Assembly (NCBI GenBank): GCA_946886845.1
Contig: CAMPJH010000029.1
Span: 1-12,918, forward strand
Origin: an uncultured Sphingomonas sp.
GTDB taxonomy: Bacteria; Pseudomonadota; Alphaproteobacteria; Sphingomonadales; Sphingomonadaceae
DNA: 12,918 bases
Reading direction: 5' to 3'
Shown: one piece after another, positions 1 to 6,537 of the stretch
Position numbering within the stretch: the first letter of the stretch is position 1
Layout: each line of letters starts with the position of its first letter
The notes under the pieces: generated by a model
Told to the model about the DNA's origin: nothing
Databases searched by the model: none
Seen by the model: only the letters and a program-made list of their open reading frames with translations
Position numbers and translations under genes: made by a program

Positions 1-824
1 AACGACGCACCGAACATTCCGGCGATATCCTGGGCACCACCGTTGGTGCTCCAGCCACGCGGCATGGCGAAGCCGCGGGCTTCGTTGGCGGCGATGATCG
101 AATCATCCTTGGTGTCGTTATAGTGGTTGAACACGCTGGCCTGGCCGTCGATGCGGAAGCCGGTGAAGGTCGTGTCCATGATGAAGTTGACGACGCCCGC
201 GACCGCGTCGGCACCGTAGACCGACGAAGCGCCGCCGGTCAGGACGTCGACGCGCTTGATCATCACGGCCGGAATGAAGTTGATGTCCGGAACCGGGTTG
301 CCGGTGTCGCCGGGCTGCAGGCGCTTGCCGTTGACCAGCACCAGGCTGCGGTTCGAGCCGAGGCCGCGAAGCGAGACGGTGGCGGTACCGCTGGCGCCGT
401 TGGAGATGTTCGAACCCTGGGTCGCGAACACCTGCGGCAGCGAGTTGATGAGATCCTCGGTACGGCTGGTACCGGAGAGCTTCACTTCCTGGCTGGTGAC
501 GACGGTGACGGGGCTGGCCGATTCGAGGTTCGGCTGCGGAATACGCGAACCGGTGACGATGATGTCCTGCTCGGAGCGAACCGGCTCGCCTTCGGCGGAC
601 GTGCTCGGAGTGGTCGAAAGACCCTCGACCGGACCGGTGGTGTCCGGCGACGTCGGGACGCCACTCGTATCGGGCGGCACGCAACCATCCGTTCCCTCGG
701 GAACTCCCGGAGGGCAAACCGGCTGCGGCGCTGGTGCGTCCTGCGCGAACGCTGGGGTGGCGACCATGCTGGCGCCTACGAGGAGCGTCGTTGCGAGAAG
801 ACGCTGGCGATAATCGAGCTTCAT
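1..824 (-). CDS. TonB-dependent outer-membrane receptor, N-terminal 274 residues (partial)
   Basis: This is the front part of a TonB-dependent receptor, an outer-membrane beta-barrel that imports scarce ligands using energy from TonB-ExbB-ExbD; the C-terminal barrel lies beyond base 1. Residues 1-27 form a signal peptide ending AFA before QD. Residues 28-80 are an unusual Pro/Thr/Ser-rich linker with a Cys37/Cys48 pair. A TonB-box-like segment, DIIVTGSRIP, sits at 87-96. The plug domain covers about 100-216, with LRGLGSNRSLVLVNGKRL at 152-169 and TGGASSVYGADAVAGVVNFI near 196-215. The style matches sphingomonad receptors of the RGLG/NGKR class. The ATG at 824 is preferred because AAGGGG lies 9 bases upstream; an in-frame ATG at 833 directly abuts that motif and would add only three residues. 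The ligand cannot be read from this part, and neither neighbour gives a substrate hint. Confidence 0.93.
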   Translation of the reverse strand, partial: MKLDYRQRLLATTLLVGASMVATPAFAQDAPAPQPVCPPGVPEGTDGCVPPDTSGVPTSPDTTGPVEGLSTTPSTSAEGEPVRSEQDIIVTGSRIPQPNLESASPVTVVTSQEVKLSGTSRTEDLINSLPQVFATQGSNISNGASGTATVSLRGLGSNRSLVLVNGKRLQPGDTGNPVPDINFIPAVMIKRVDVLTGGASSVYGADAVAGVVNFIMDTTFTGFRIDGQASVFNHYNDTKDDSIIAANEARGFAMPRGWSTNGGAQDIAGMFGAS

Positions 825-833
825 AGAATCCAT

Positions 834-839
834 CCCCTT
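834..839 (-). promoter_or_regulatory. Ribosome binding site of the TonB receptor gene
   Basis: The minus strand reads AAGGGG here. Its 9-base distance to the ATG at 824, and zero distance to the in-frame ATG at 833, decides the start in favour of 824. Confidence 0.6.
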
Positions 840-842
840 ATA

Positions 843-884
843 GGCCGAGCACGGCCGCAATGGCGCGGCAGCCCCAAACTGCCG
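843..884 (-). promoter_or_regulatory. Two hairpins in the leader of the TonB receptor gene
   Basis: Two perfect inverted repeats lie just before the receptor gene. The first pairs GGCCG (843-847) with CGGCC (852-856) around a 4-base loop. The second pairs CGGCAG (866-871) with CTGCCG (879-884) around a 7-base loop. The first ends four bases before the ribosome binding site on the minus strand, so it could affect translation. High GC makes short hairpins common, so function is unproven. Confidence 0.35.
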
Positions 885-1045
885 AACTGCAGCGGTGATA
901 AGAGATGCTTTGAGCCGCTGGCAACGCCCGCACGGCCAATCCGGTGAAGTTGTCAATGTGTTGTATCAAATTTGCAACAGCGCGACTCTTGCCGCGATTG
1001 CTGGCCGAAGCCTAGGGTGAGCGCGATCAGTAAGCGAGGGGTGTC

Positions 1046-1573
1046 ATGCGTAAATTCGTCGTTGTCGCGGTCGGTTGCGCGGTCGTTTGGGCCGGGCCGG
1101 CACAGGCGCAAAGAAGGAGCGCCGACGTCGGAACTCCGGTCCAGATCCAGCGGCTGATGGCCTGCCAGGCCGTGACCGCGCCGGACGAAAGGCTCGCCTG
1201 CTTCGACCGCGAAATGACGGCGATGTCGCAAGCGATCGCCAGCAAGGACCTGGTTTTCGTCGACAGGGAGAGGGCGCGCGCCGCCAGCCGCGGCCTGTTC
1301 GGCTTCTCCATCCCCAACTTCGGCGGCCTGTTCGGCGGCGACGAAAACGAGATCAAGCAGATCGAAAGCACGGTCACCAAGGCCGGCCGCAACGCCTTTG
1401 GCGGCTGGATCTTCTACCTCGCCGACGGCTCGGTCTGGAGCCAGCAAGACGACTGGCCGCTTGGCCTGCCGCCGGTGCGCGGCGACAAGGTCAAGGTCAC
1501 CAGGGGCCTGTTGGGAAGCTTCGTGCTGCAACTCAACAAGCAGCCGGGAATCAAGGTCAAGCGGATCGGCTAG
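1046..1573 (+). CDS. Small exported protein with a Cys-x11-Cys RLACFD motif
   Basis: This 175-residue protein has no function I can name. Residues 1-21 form a signal peptide (hydrophobic core 4-16, ending AQA before QRR), so the product should be periplasmic or secreted. Residues 33-56 carry the pattern IQRLMAC...ERLACFDRE, with Cys40 and Cys52 likely to form a disulfide. The C...RLACyD signature also occurs in periplasmic proteins annotated as type VI secretion TagO/VasI-like, but no type VI genes are present. A glycine/phenylalanine-rich stretch (84-98) follows. The C-terminal part (108-175), ending in short alternating hydrophobic strands (KVKVTRG, SFVLQL, IKVKRIG), looks like a small beta barrel. 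The ATG at 1046 follows a GAGGGG-like site. The TAG stop lies in a CTAG shared with the opposing DUF2093 gene. Confidence 0.8.
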   Translation: MRKFVVVAVGCAVVWAGPAQAQRRSADVGTPVQIQRLMACQAVTAPDERLACFDREMTAMSQAIASKDLVFVDRERARAASRGLFGFSIPNFGGLFGGDENEIKQIESTVTKAGRNAFGGWIFYLADGSVWSQQDDWPLGLPPVRGDKVKVTRGLLGSFVLQLNKQPGIKVKRIG

Positions 1574-1779
1574 ATCGCTCCGGCGCGGCGCTCGGCTTCG
1601 AGGCTGGCGTCGGCGTCGGCATAAGGCTCCTGACGGTCGACGCTCCAATATTTGAGCTCGTGAAGCGGGATTCGCTTCCCGGTGACCGCGCACACGACAT
1701 GGTCGCCGTTGCCGAGGACCCGAAAGGTGCCGGCCATGTAACGCACGCGCGCCGGGACTCCCGCGCCGGTCATCAGCAT
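1570..1779 (-). CDS. DUF2093 family protein
   Basis: This 69-residue protein matches the small alphaproteobacterial DUF2093 family as I know it. Its core reads VVCAVTGKRIPL at 28-39 followed by LKYWSVDRQEPY at 42-53. The family has no established function, and this placement directly behind xseA is a recurrent arrangement. The first ATG (1779) begins two bases after the xseA stop codon. GGAGGA inside the end of xseA lies 6 bases upstream of it, so translation is probably coupled to XseA. In-frame ATGs at residues 3 and 15 are less well placed. No signal peptide or membrane helix is present, so the protein should be cytoplasmic. Its TAG stop (1572-1570) overlaps the stop of the convergent gene by two bases. 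Cys30 in the CAVTG segment is the only cysteine, so zinc binding alone is unlikely. Confidence 0.85.
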   Translation of the reverse strand: MLMTGAGVPARVRYMAGTFRVLGNGDHVVCAVTGKRIPLHELKYWSVDRQEPYADADASLEAERRAGAI

Positions 1780-1781
1780 CT

Positions 1782-3176
1782 CTATTCCTCCGTTTCGTCG
1801 AAAAATCCGGGCTGCTTCGAAACATAGGAAGTCCGGCGCTTGCGCTCAACGGCGGGCGGCGCGTCGCCGGTCGCAGCCTCGACCGCGCCATCGCCGAAGT
1901 GAAGCGTGAGGAGCCGCGCGGCGATTGCGTCCGCCGCCTTTGCCAGGGTCTTGCCGGCGCGATCGGTCACCCGGACGAAGCCGCGCTGGAGCGGGCGTTC
2001 CGGGTGGGCAAGCTCGGCCAGCCGCCACAGCGATGCGAGGAATTCCGAGGCACGCGCAACGCGGTCGAGCAGCAACTCTGACCTCAGGCGTGGAGCGACG
2101 GCGTTCAAATTCGCGCGCGCGTCGCTCGCGCGCGAGGCAAGCGCGCGAGGCAGGCGGTCGCCGATCTCGTCGAGGCGCTGAGCGGCCGGAGCGAACAGGC
2201 TCTCCGGCTGCGGCCAGCGGCTGAGCGTCAGGTCGAATCGCTCGCGCGCCCGTTCGGCCATTCGCGACAGGCAATGCTGGCTCCTCCGGCCGAGCTCGTC
2301 GACCAGCGCGAACAGCTCGGCCCGGACCGGTACGGCAATCTCGGCCGCGGCGGTCGGGGTCGGTGCGCGCCGGTCGGCGGCATGGTCGATCAGGGTGGTG
2401 TCGGTCTCGTGGCCGACGGCGGAGATGAGCGGGATCGGCGATTCGGCCGCGGCGCGAACCACCTCCTCCTCGTTGAACGCCCACAAATCCTCGATCGAGC
2501 CGCCGCCGCGGGCGACGATCAGAAGATCGGGCCGCGCAAATGCTCCGGAGCCGTCGATCTCGCCAAATCCGCGAATCGCCGCGGCGACCTTGGCCGCGGC
2601 CCCCTCGCCCTGCACCGGCACCGGCCAGACGATGACGTGGGTCGGGCAGCGATCCTCGAGCCGGTGAAGGATGTCGCGGATCACCGCCCCGGTCGGCGAC
2701 GTCACCACCCCGATCACCCGCGGCAGGAACGGCAGCTTGCGCTTGCGGGCTTCGTCGAACAGCCCTTCGGCCGCGAGCGCCTTTCGGCGCCGCTCAAGAA
2801 GCGCCATCAGCGCGCCTTCGCCGGCGAGCTCGAGACGGTCGATGACCAGCTGATATTTCGACCGCCCCGCATAGGTCGTCATCTTGCCGGTGGCGATGAC
2901 TTCGGCGCCGTCTTCGGGCCGGAAGGCGAGAGCGCCAGCCTGGCCTCGCCAGATCACAGCGTCGATGCAGGCGGCCTCATCCTTGAGCGAAAGATAGCAG
3001 TGGCCCGAACTGTGGCGCTTGAAGCCGGAAATCTCGCCGCGGACCCGGACCTGGCCGAACGCGCCCTCGATGACCCGCTTCAGCGAGCCGGCGAGTTCGC
3101 CAACGGTCAGCGGCGGCGAATTGTCGCCGCGCTCCTGCTTGGCTAACAGGCCGCCTGGTTCATCGGGAAAGTCCAT
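1782..3176 (-). CDS. xseA: Exodeoxyribonuclease VII large subunit
   Basis: XseA is the catalytic large subunit of exonuclease VII, which with several copies of XseB cuts single-stranded DNA from both ends into oligonucleotides in the cytoplasm. The 464 residues fit the family (about 440-530). Residues 22-115 form the N-terminal OB-fold that binds single-stranded DNA ([33 protein letters not shown]). The catalytic domain follows, with [20 protein letters not shown] (150-169), [20 protein letters not shown] (218-237) and the hallmark [10 protein letters not shown]...[12 protein letters not shown] (255-279). Residues 285-390 are helical, as in the XseB-binding arm, and the end carries [10 protein letters not shown] (394-403). 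The ATG at 3176 is chosen because the next in-frame ATG upstream (3224) adds 16 non-homologous residues inside purD. The start shares one base with the purD start, and no XseB gene is in the window. Confidence 0.97.
   Translation of the reverse strand: MDFPDEPGGLLAKQERGDNSPPLTVGELAGSLKRVIEGAFGQVRVRGEISGFKRHSSGHCYLSLKDEAACIDAVIWRGQAGALAFRPEDGAEVIATGKMTTYAGRSKYQLVIDRLELAGEGALMALLERRRKALAAEGLFDEARKRKLPFLPRVIGVVTSPTGAVIRDILHRLEDRCPTHVIVWPVPVQGEGAAAKVAAAIRGFGEIDGSGAFARPDLLIVARGGGSIEDLWAFNEEEVVRAAAESPIPLISAVGHETDTTLIDHAADRRAPTPTAAAEIAVPVRAELFALVDELGRRSQHCLSRMAERARERFDLTLSRWPQPESLFAPAAQRLDEIGDRLPRALASRASDARANLNAVAPRLRSELLLDRVARASEFLASLWRLAELAHPERPLQRGFVRVTDRAGKTLAKAADAIAARLLTLHFGDGAVEAATGDAPPAVERKRRTSYVSKQPGFFDETEE
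1786..1791 (-). promoter_or_regulatory. Ribosome binding site of the DUF2093 gene inside the xseA end
   Basis: The minus strand reads GGAGGA within the last codons of xseA, 6 bases before the DUF2093 ATG at 1779. It supports that start and suggests translational coupling. Confidence 0.6.
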
Positions 3177-4429
3177 TGAATATTCTTCTGCTTGGTTCGG
3201 GCGGGCGCGAGGATGCGCTCGCATGGCGGCTGAGGCAATCGCCGAGCTGCGACTTGCTGGTCGCGGCGCCGGGCAATCCCGGCATCGGCCGCTGGGCGGA
3301 GTGCGTCACCATCGACCCGTGCGCCGCGGACCAAGTGATCGACCTCGCCCGCGACCGAGCTATCGACCTCGTCGTCATCGGCCCGGAAGCTCCGCTGGTC
3401 GCCGGAGTCGGCGACGCGCTTCGGGCGGCCGGCTTCGCGGTGTTCGGCCCCAATGCCGCCGCGGCCCGGCTCGAAGGATCGAAGGGCTTCACCAAGGACC
3501 TGTGCGAGGCGAACTCCATCCCAACGGCGCGTTACGTGCGCAGCGAGACCCGGACCGCGGCGTTGGCCGCGCTCGAGGCGTTCTCGATACCGGTCGTGAT
3601 CAAGGCCGACGGCTTGGCTGCCGGCAAGGGCGTCACCATCGCCATGACCGGAATCGAAGCAGAGGAAGCGATCGAGGCGGCCGGCGATTCGCCGCTGGTC
3701 ATCGAGGAGTTTCTCGAAGGCGAGGAAGCCAGCCTGTTCGCTCTGGTCGACGGCGAGACCGCGGTCGCCTTCGCTTCCGCCCAGGATCACAAGCGGGTCG
3801 GCGAAGGCGATACCGGCCCGAACACCGGCGGCATGGGCGCCTACAGCCCGGCCCCCGTGCTCACGCCCGAGCTCGAGGCCCGGGCGATGGACGAGATCGT
3901 CCGGCCGACCGCCCGGGCGCTGGCGGCGGCGGGGACGCCGTTTTCCGGAATCCTCTATGCAGGGCTGATGCTGACCGCCGATGGGCCCAAGCTGATCGAA
4001 TATAATGTCCGGTTCGGCGACCCTGAGTGCGAGGCGATCATGCCGCGTGTCGAGGGCGACTTCGCCGAGCTGCTGATGACGGTCGCGACCGGGCGGCTCG
4101 GTGAAACCGGGTCGCCTGCCCTCTCGCCCGAGTTCGCTGTTACGGTAATCGTCGCCGCCCGCGGTTATCCCGGCACGCCGGTGAGCGGCGGATCGATCCG
4201 GGCGATCGAAGCCGCCGAGCAAATCGAAGGCGTGACCGTGTTCCATGCGGGAACCGCGACGGCCGATTCGGGCCTGGTCGCCAGGGGCGGCCGGGTGCTC
4301 GCCGTGACCGCGGTCGCCGACACGTTCGCCAATGCGCGGGCGCGTGCCTATCGCGCCGTCGATCAGATCGATTTCGCCGACGGCTTCCACCGACGGGACA
4401 TCGGCTGGCGGGAGTTGGAGCGCCTATGA
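3176..4429 (+). CDS. purD: Phosphoribosylamine-glycine ligase (GAR synthetase)
   Basis: PurD joins glycine to 5-phosphoribosylamine using ATP, giving glycinamide ribonucleotide, the second step of purine synthesis. Its 417 residues match the family. The N-domain starts [12 protein letters not shown] and has IGPEAPLV (68-75) and [18 protein letters not shown] (91-108). The ATP-grasp domain has [13 protein letters not shown] (141-153), [12 protein letters not shown] (175-186), the signature [21 protein letters not shown] (207-227) and [14 protein letters not shown] (274-287). The C-terminal lobe has [13 protein letters not shown] sequence near 326-333. The start is TTG at 3176 (read as Met), since no in-frame ATG fits the conserved N-terminus; GGGAAAG lies shortly upstream. 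Residue 13 is Asp where the E. coli and human enzymes have His in GGREH(A/T)LAW. The stop overlaps the next start as ATGA, so this gene leads a short operon. Confidence 0.97.
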   Translation: MNILLLGSGGREDALAWRLRQSPSCDLLVAAPGNPGIGRWAECVTIDPCAADQVIDLARDRAIDLVVIGPEAPLVAGVGDALRAAGFAVFGPNAAAARLEGSKGFTKDLCEANSIPTARYVRSETRTAALAALEAFSIPVVIKADGLAAGKGVTIAMTGIEAEEAIEAAGDSPLVIEEFLEGEEASLFALVDGETAVAFASAQDHKRVGEGDTGPNTGGMGAYSPAPVLTPELEARAMDEIVRPTARALAAAGTPFSGILYAGLMLTADGPKLIEYNVRFGDPECEAIMPRVEGDFAELLMTVATGRLGETGSPALSPEFAVTVIVAARGYPGTPVSGGSIRAIEAAEQIEGVTVFHAGTATADSGLVARGGRVLAVTAVADTFANARARAYRAVDQIDFADGFHRRDIGWRELERL

Positions 4430-4917
4430 ATGTGCTGTGGACCTATTTCTGGCCGATCGTTGCAGCCGGGCTGCTGCTCGGCGCGGTGCTGGGGTCGGCC
4501 GCGCTTCGGCGGCGGCGAATGATGCTGATTGCCCTTGGCGTTGCTCTGGCGGTGGCAGCGGCCGGGCTGTGGCACGGGCCGCTTGGCGCCGCTGACCGCT
4601 TTGCGGCAAGCATCGACCGGACTGCGCGGGCCGTGCTCGTCGATTGGGAGATGGGTCAGGTGCAGGCGAAACTCGCGCGCGGCCCACTGACCCGGCGGCT
4701 GATGCTGTCGGGACCGGCCGACGATTTCCAGCGCGAAGAATTGGTTCGGATCATGAGCACGATCCCCGGCGTTAACAGCGCGACCTGGTCCAGCAACCGA
4801 GGCCTGCCGCTGATCGCCGAGGCCGCCCTGGCGTCGCTGGCGGGCTTCCTTGTCGGGCTTCTGCTCGCTTATCTGGTCGAACTTCACCGTCGTCACAACG
4901 CCCAATGGAAATGGTGA
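4426..4917 (+). CDS. Inner-membrane protein with BON-like periplasmic loop
   Basis: I do not recognise this 163-residue protein beyond its layout. Membrane helices are predicted at about 7-27, 32-50 and 128-152. A basic RRRRMM cluster (28-33) separates the first two. The segment between helices 2 and 3 (about 51-127) probably faces the periplasm. Within it, residues 74-121 resemble a BON-type phospholipid-binding fold: a helical start, then LTRRLMLSGPADDFQREELV and IMSTIPGVNSATW, with the typical ..L.G.v.....r..l...l..ipGV.... spacing. The C-terminus (VELHRRHNAQWKW) is cytoplasmic. The ATG overlaps the purD stop by four bases (ATGA), so it is translated with purD. The HhH gene follows four bases after its stop. 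The BON likeness is by eye and could fail a profile search. Confidence 0.8.
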   Translation: MNVLWTYFWPIVAAGLLLGAVLGSAALRRRRMMLIALGVALAVAAAGLWHGPLGAADRFAASIDRTARAVLVDWEMGQVQAKLARGPLTRRLMLSGPADDFQREELVRIMSTIPGVNSATWSSNRGLPLIAEAALASLAGFLVGLLLAYLVELHRRHNAQWKW

Positions 4918-4921
4918 TCGA

Positions 4922-5422
4922 ATGGATTTTGCACGCGAATATTGGCCGCTGATCGCAATCGCGATCGCGATCCTGCTGATCGCCGCCTTCCTGCTGCTTC
5001 GGCCGCGCCAGCGGGTCGAGCTCAGTCACGATTCGGCGCCGCTGCGCCCGCACATGGCGCAGGCTCGGAAGCCCGCCGGCGAGGGCAAGGGAATCGCCGC
5101 CGAAGCGGCTGCCGCAGCCAGCGACGTAACCGGGCAGATCATCGGTGCGCCGGTCCACGACCACCTGCCGGGCGCTTCCGGCCCGCCGGACGACCTGACG
5201 ATGCTGAAGGGCGTCGGCCCGAAACTGGCGGCTACCCTGAATAGCTTGGGAATCGTTCGGTTCGCCCAACTGGCAAGGCTAAGTGAAGGGGATCTCGAAC
5301 GGCTGGACCAGCATCTCGGCCCGTTCAAGGGGCGGCTCGAGCGCGACCAGGTTCCGCTGCAGGCCGACTATCTGGCGCGCGGCGATCTCGACGGCTTCGA
5401 GCAGAGATTCGGCAAGCTCTAA
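4922..5422 (+). CDS. Membrane-anchored helix-hairpin-helix protein
   Basis: This 166-residue protein has a single N-terminal membrane helix (about 9-26) flanked by basic RPRQR. A low-complexity Ala/Gly/Pro linker (about 38-88) follows, then a C-terminal helix-hairpin-helix domain. The hairpin reads DDLTMLKGVGPKLAATLNSLGI (90-111), and the tail (112-166) resembles the extended HhH fold annotated as 'flap endonuclease-like' or NADH-quinone oxidoreductase 41 kDa-type. Such hairpins usually bind DNA backbone nonspecifically, but nuclease residues are not apparent, so I make no enzymatic claim. The ATG at 4922 is chosen because the membrane helix follows directly and a longer frame back to 4850 would overlap the upstream gene. 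It starts 4 bases after the previous stop. Its TAA lies 3 bases from the TAA of the convergent DUF2474 gene. Confidence 0.85.
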   Translation: MDFAREYWPLIAIAIAILLIAAFLLLRPRQRVELSHDSAPLRPHMAQARKPAGEGKGIAAEAAAAASDVTGQIIGAPVHDHLPGASGPPDDLTMLKGVGPKLAATLNSLGIVRFAQLARLSEGDLERLDQHLGPFKGRLERDQVPLQADYLARGDLDGFEQRFGKL

Positions 5423-5425
5423 CGC

Positions 5426-5545
5426 TTAGGCGCCGATCGCCCACCTGAGGACGAGGGCCACGGCGGCGAGGGCCAGGACGCCGGCAGCCCAGAGCGCGAC
5501 GAACCAGGCGAGCCGGCCGGCGAAACCGGAGGGCGAGCGCGTCAG
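5426..5545 (-). CDS. DUF2474 small membrane subunit of cytochrome bd (CTG start)
   Basis: This 39-residue peptide has one membrane helix (about 12-35, LAWFVALWAAGVLALAAVAL) and ends RWAIGA. Its size, the W..LW..gVL.L..VA...R pattern and its place behind cydB fit the DUF2474 family, thought to be a CydX-like accessory of the oxidase. No ATG, GTG or TTG lies near the expected start. CTG at 5545 overlaps the cydB stop as CTGA and has AGAGGAAGG ending 6 bases before it, so I take CTG as the start, read as Met. The nearest other candidate is an in-frame TTG at 5584, which would add 13 charged residues. Standard gene finders would probably miss or extend this gene. Confidence 0.75.
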   Translation of the reverse strand: MTRSPSGFAGRLAWFVALWAAGVLALAAVALVLRWAIGA

Positions 5546-6537
5546 TGGTAGCCTTCCTCTCCGACTTTCCCGCGAAACACCCAATAGGACCAGGCGGTGT
5601 AGGCAAGGATGATCGGGATAAGCACGGCGGCGCCGACCAGCATGAACAACTGGCTTTGGCGCGGAGCCGCCGCGTCCCAGATCGTCACACGCCCGGGAAT
5701 GACATCCGGCCAGATCGAAATCGCCAGGCCGATCATAGTCAGAAGGAACAGCAGCAGCGCCAACACGAACGGCAGCCAGTCGCGGCGGCCGCCGAGGCTG
5801 CGCCACAGCGCGAGCGTCGTCGCCGCGACCAACAGCGGCATCGGCACCGCGACCAGCAGGCCCGGATATTCGAACCAGCGTTCGAAATATTGCCGTTCGA
5901 CGAACGGCGTCGCCAGGCTGACTGCGGCGATCGCCGCGAGCAGTGCCGGGGTTGCAAGACGGGCGAAGCGGCGAGCATCAGCCTGCAGCGCTCCCGACGT
6001 CTTCCAGATAAGCCATGTCGAACCGAGCAGGGCATAGCCGGCGACGACGCCGAACCCGGTCAACAGGCTGAAGGGAGTCAGCCAGTCCCACCAGCCGCCG
6101 GCGTAGGCGCGATCGGCGACGGCGATTCCCTGCAACAGCGCTCCGAGCGTGATCCCCTGCGCCACCGAGGCAACCAGCGAGCCAGCGAAAAACCCTGCGT
6201 CCCACCACCGGCGATGGCCGGAATCGCGCCAGCGGAACTCGAACGCGACTCCGCGGAAGATCAGCCCCAGGAGCATCGCGATGAGCGGCGCATAGAGGGC
6301 GGGCAGGATGATCGCATAAGCGAGCGGAAAAGCGGCCATCAGGCCGCCGCCGCCGAGCACCAGCCAGGTTTCATTGCCGTCCCACACCGGGGCGATGGCG
6401 TTCATTGCCTGGTCGCGCTCCTTGCCGACCCTGAAGAAAGGAAAGAGGATGCCGATGCCGAGGTCGAAGCCGTCCATCACCACATAAGCGGCGATCCCGA
6501 ACGCGATCACGAATGCCCAGATGACCGTCAGGTCCAT
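5542..6537 (-). CDS. cydB: Cytochrome bd quinol oxidase subunit II
   Basis: CydB is the second large subunit of the bd-type oxidase, which takes electrons from quinol and reduces oxygen to water in the inner membrane. The protein has 331 residues, near the 335-380 of the family, with about eight to nine helices. Diagnostic stretches are the start MDLTVIWAFVIAFGIAAYVV, MDGFDLGIGIL (21-31), APVWDGNETWLVLGGGGL (49-66), GLIFRGVAFEFRWR (91-104), WPDVIPGRVTIWDAA (276-290) and a late YWVFRGKV (318-325). The ATG at 6537 shares one base with the cydA stop (TAATG), and GGAAGG lies 7 bases upstream; longer readings of this frame would run into cydA. The compact form fits the cyanide-insensitive (CioAB) branch. 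DUF2474 follows by overlap. Confidence 0.96.
   Translation of the reverse strand: MDLTVIWAFVIAFGIAAYVVMDGFDLGIGILFPFFRVGKERDQAMNAIAPVWDGNETWLVLGGGGLMAAFPLAYAIILPALYAPLIAMLLGLIFRGVAFEFRWRDSGHRRWWDAGFFAGSLVASVAQGITLGALLQGIAVADRAYAGGWWDWLTPFSLLTGFGVVAGYALLGSTWLIWKTSGALQADARRFARLATPALLAAIAAVSLATPFVERQYFERWFEYPGLLVAVPMPLLVAATTLALWRSLGGRRDWLPFVLALLLFLLTMIGLAISIWPDVIPGRVTIWDAAAPRQSQLFMLVGAAVLIPIILAYTAWSYWVFRGKVGEEGYH
5552..5560 (-). promoter_or_regulatory. Ribosome binding site for the CTG-started DUF2474 gene
   Basis: The minus strand reads AGAGGAAGG inside the last codons of cydB, ending 6 bases before the CTG at 5545. This spacing is the main argument for that non-standard start. Confidence 0.55.

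Larger units (their letters stand above)
825..1045. other. Divergent intergenic region between the TonB receptor and the small exported protein
   Basis: These 221 bases separate two divergent genes and must hold both promoters. The only AT-richer patch is 950-979. It contains TTGTCA at 950-955 (read as TGACAA on the minus strand), TTGACA on the minus strand at 951-956, and a TGTTG (959-963) / CAACA (975-979) inverted repeat. I could not find a convincing -10 element at 16-18 bases from either -35-like hexamer, so I do not call a promoter. The repeat could be a regulator site. No open reading frame here looks real. Confidence 0.4.

Noticed and set aside
951..956. TTGACA on the minus strand as the -35 of the TonB receptor promoter
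   Set aside because: No acceptable -10 lies 16-18 bases downstream, so I describe the patch without calling a promoter.
2274..3146. Open frame of 290 residues on the plus strand antisense to xseA
   Set aside because: The translation has no recognisable motifs and overlaps the conserved catalytic part of XseA. It is a codon-bias shadow.
3143..4390. Open frame of 415 residues on the minus strand antisense to purD
   Set aside because: The reading is Arg/Gly/Asp-rich with no domain, and PurD on the other strand is unmistakable.
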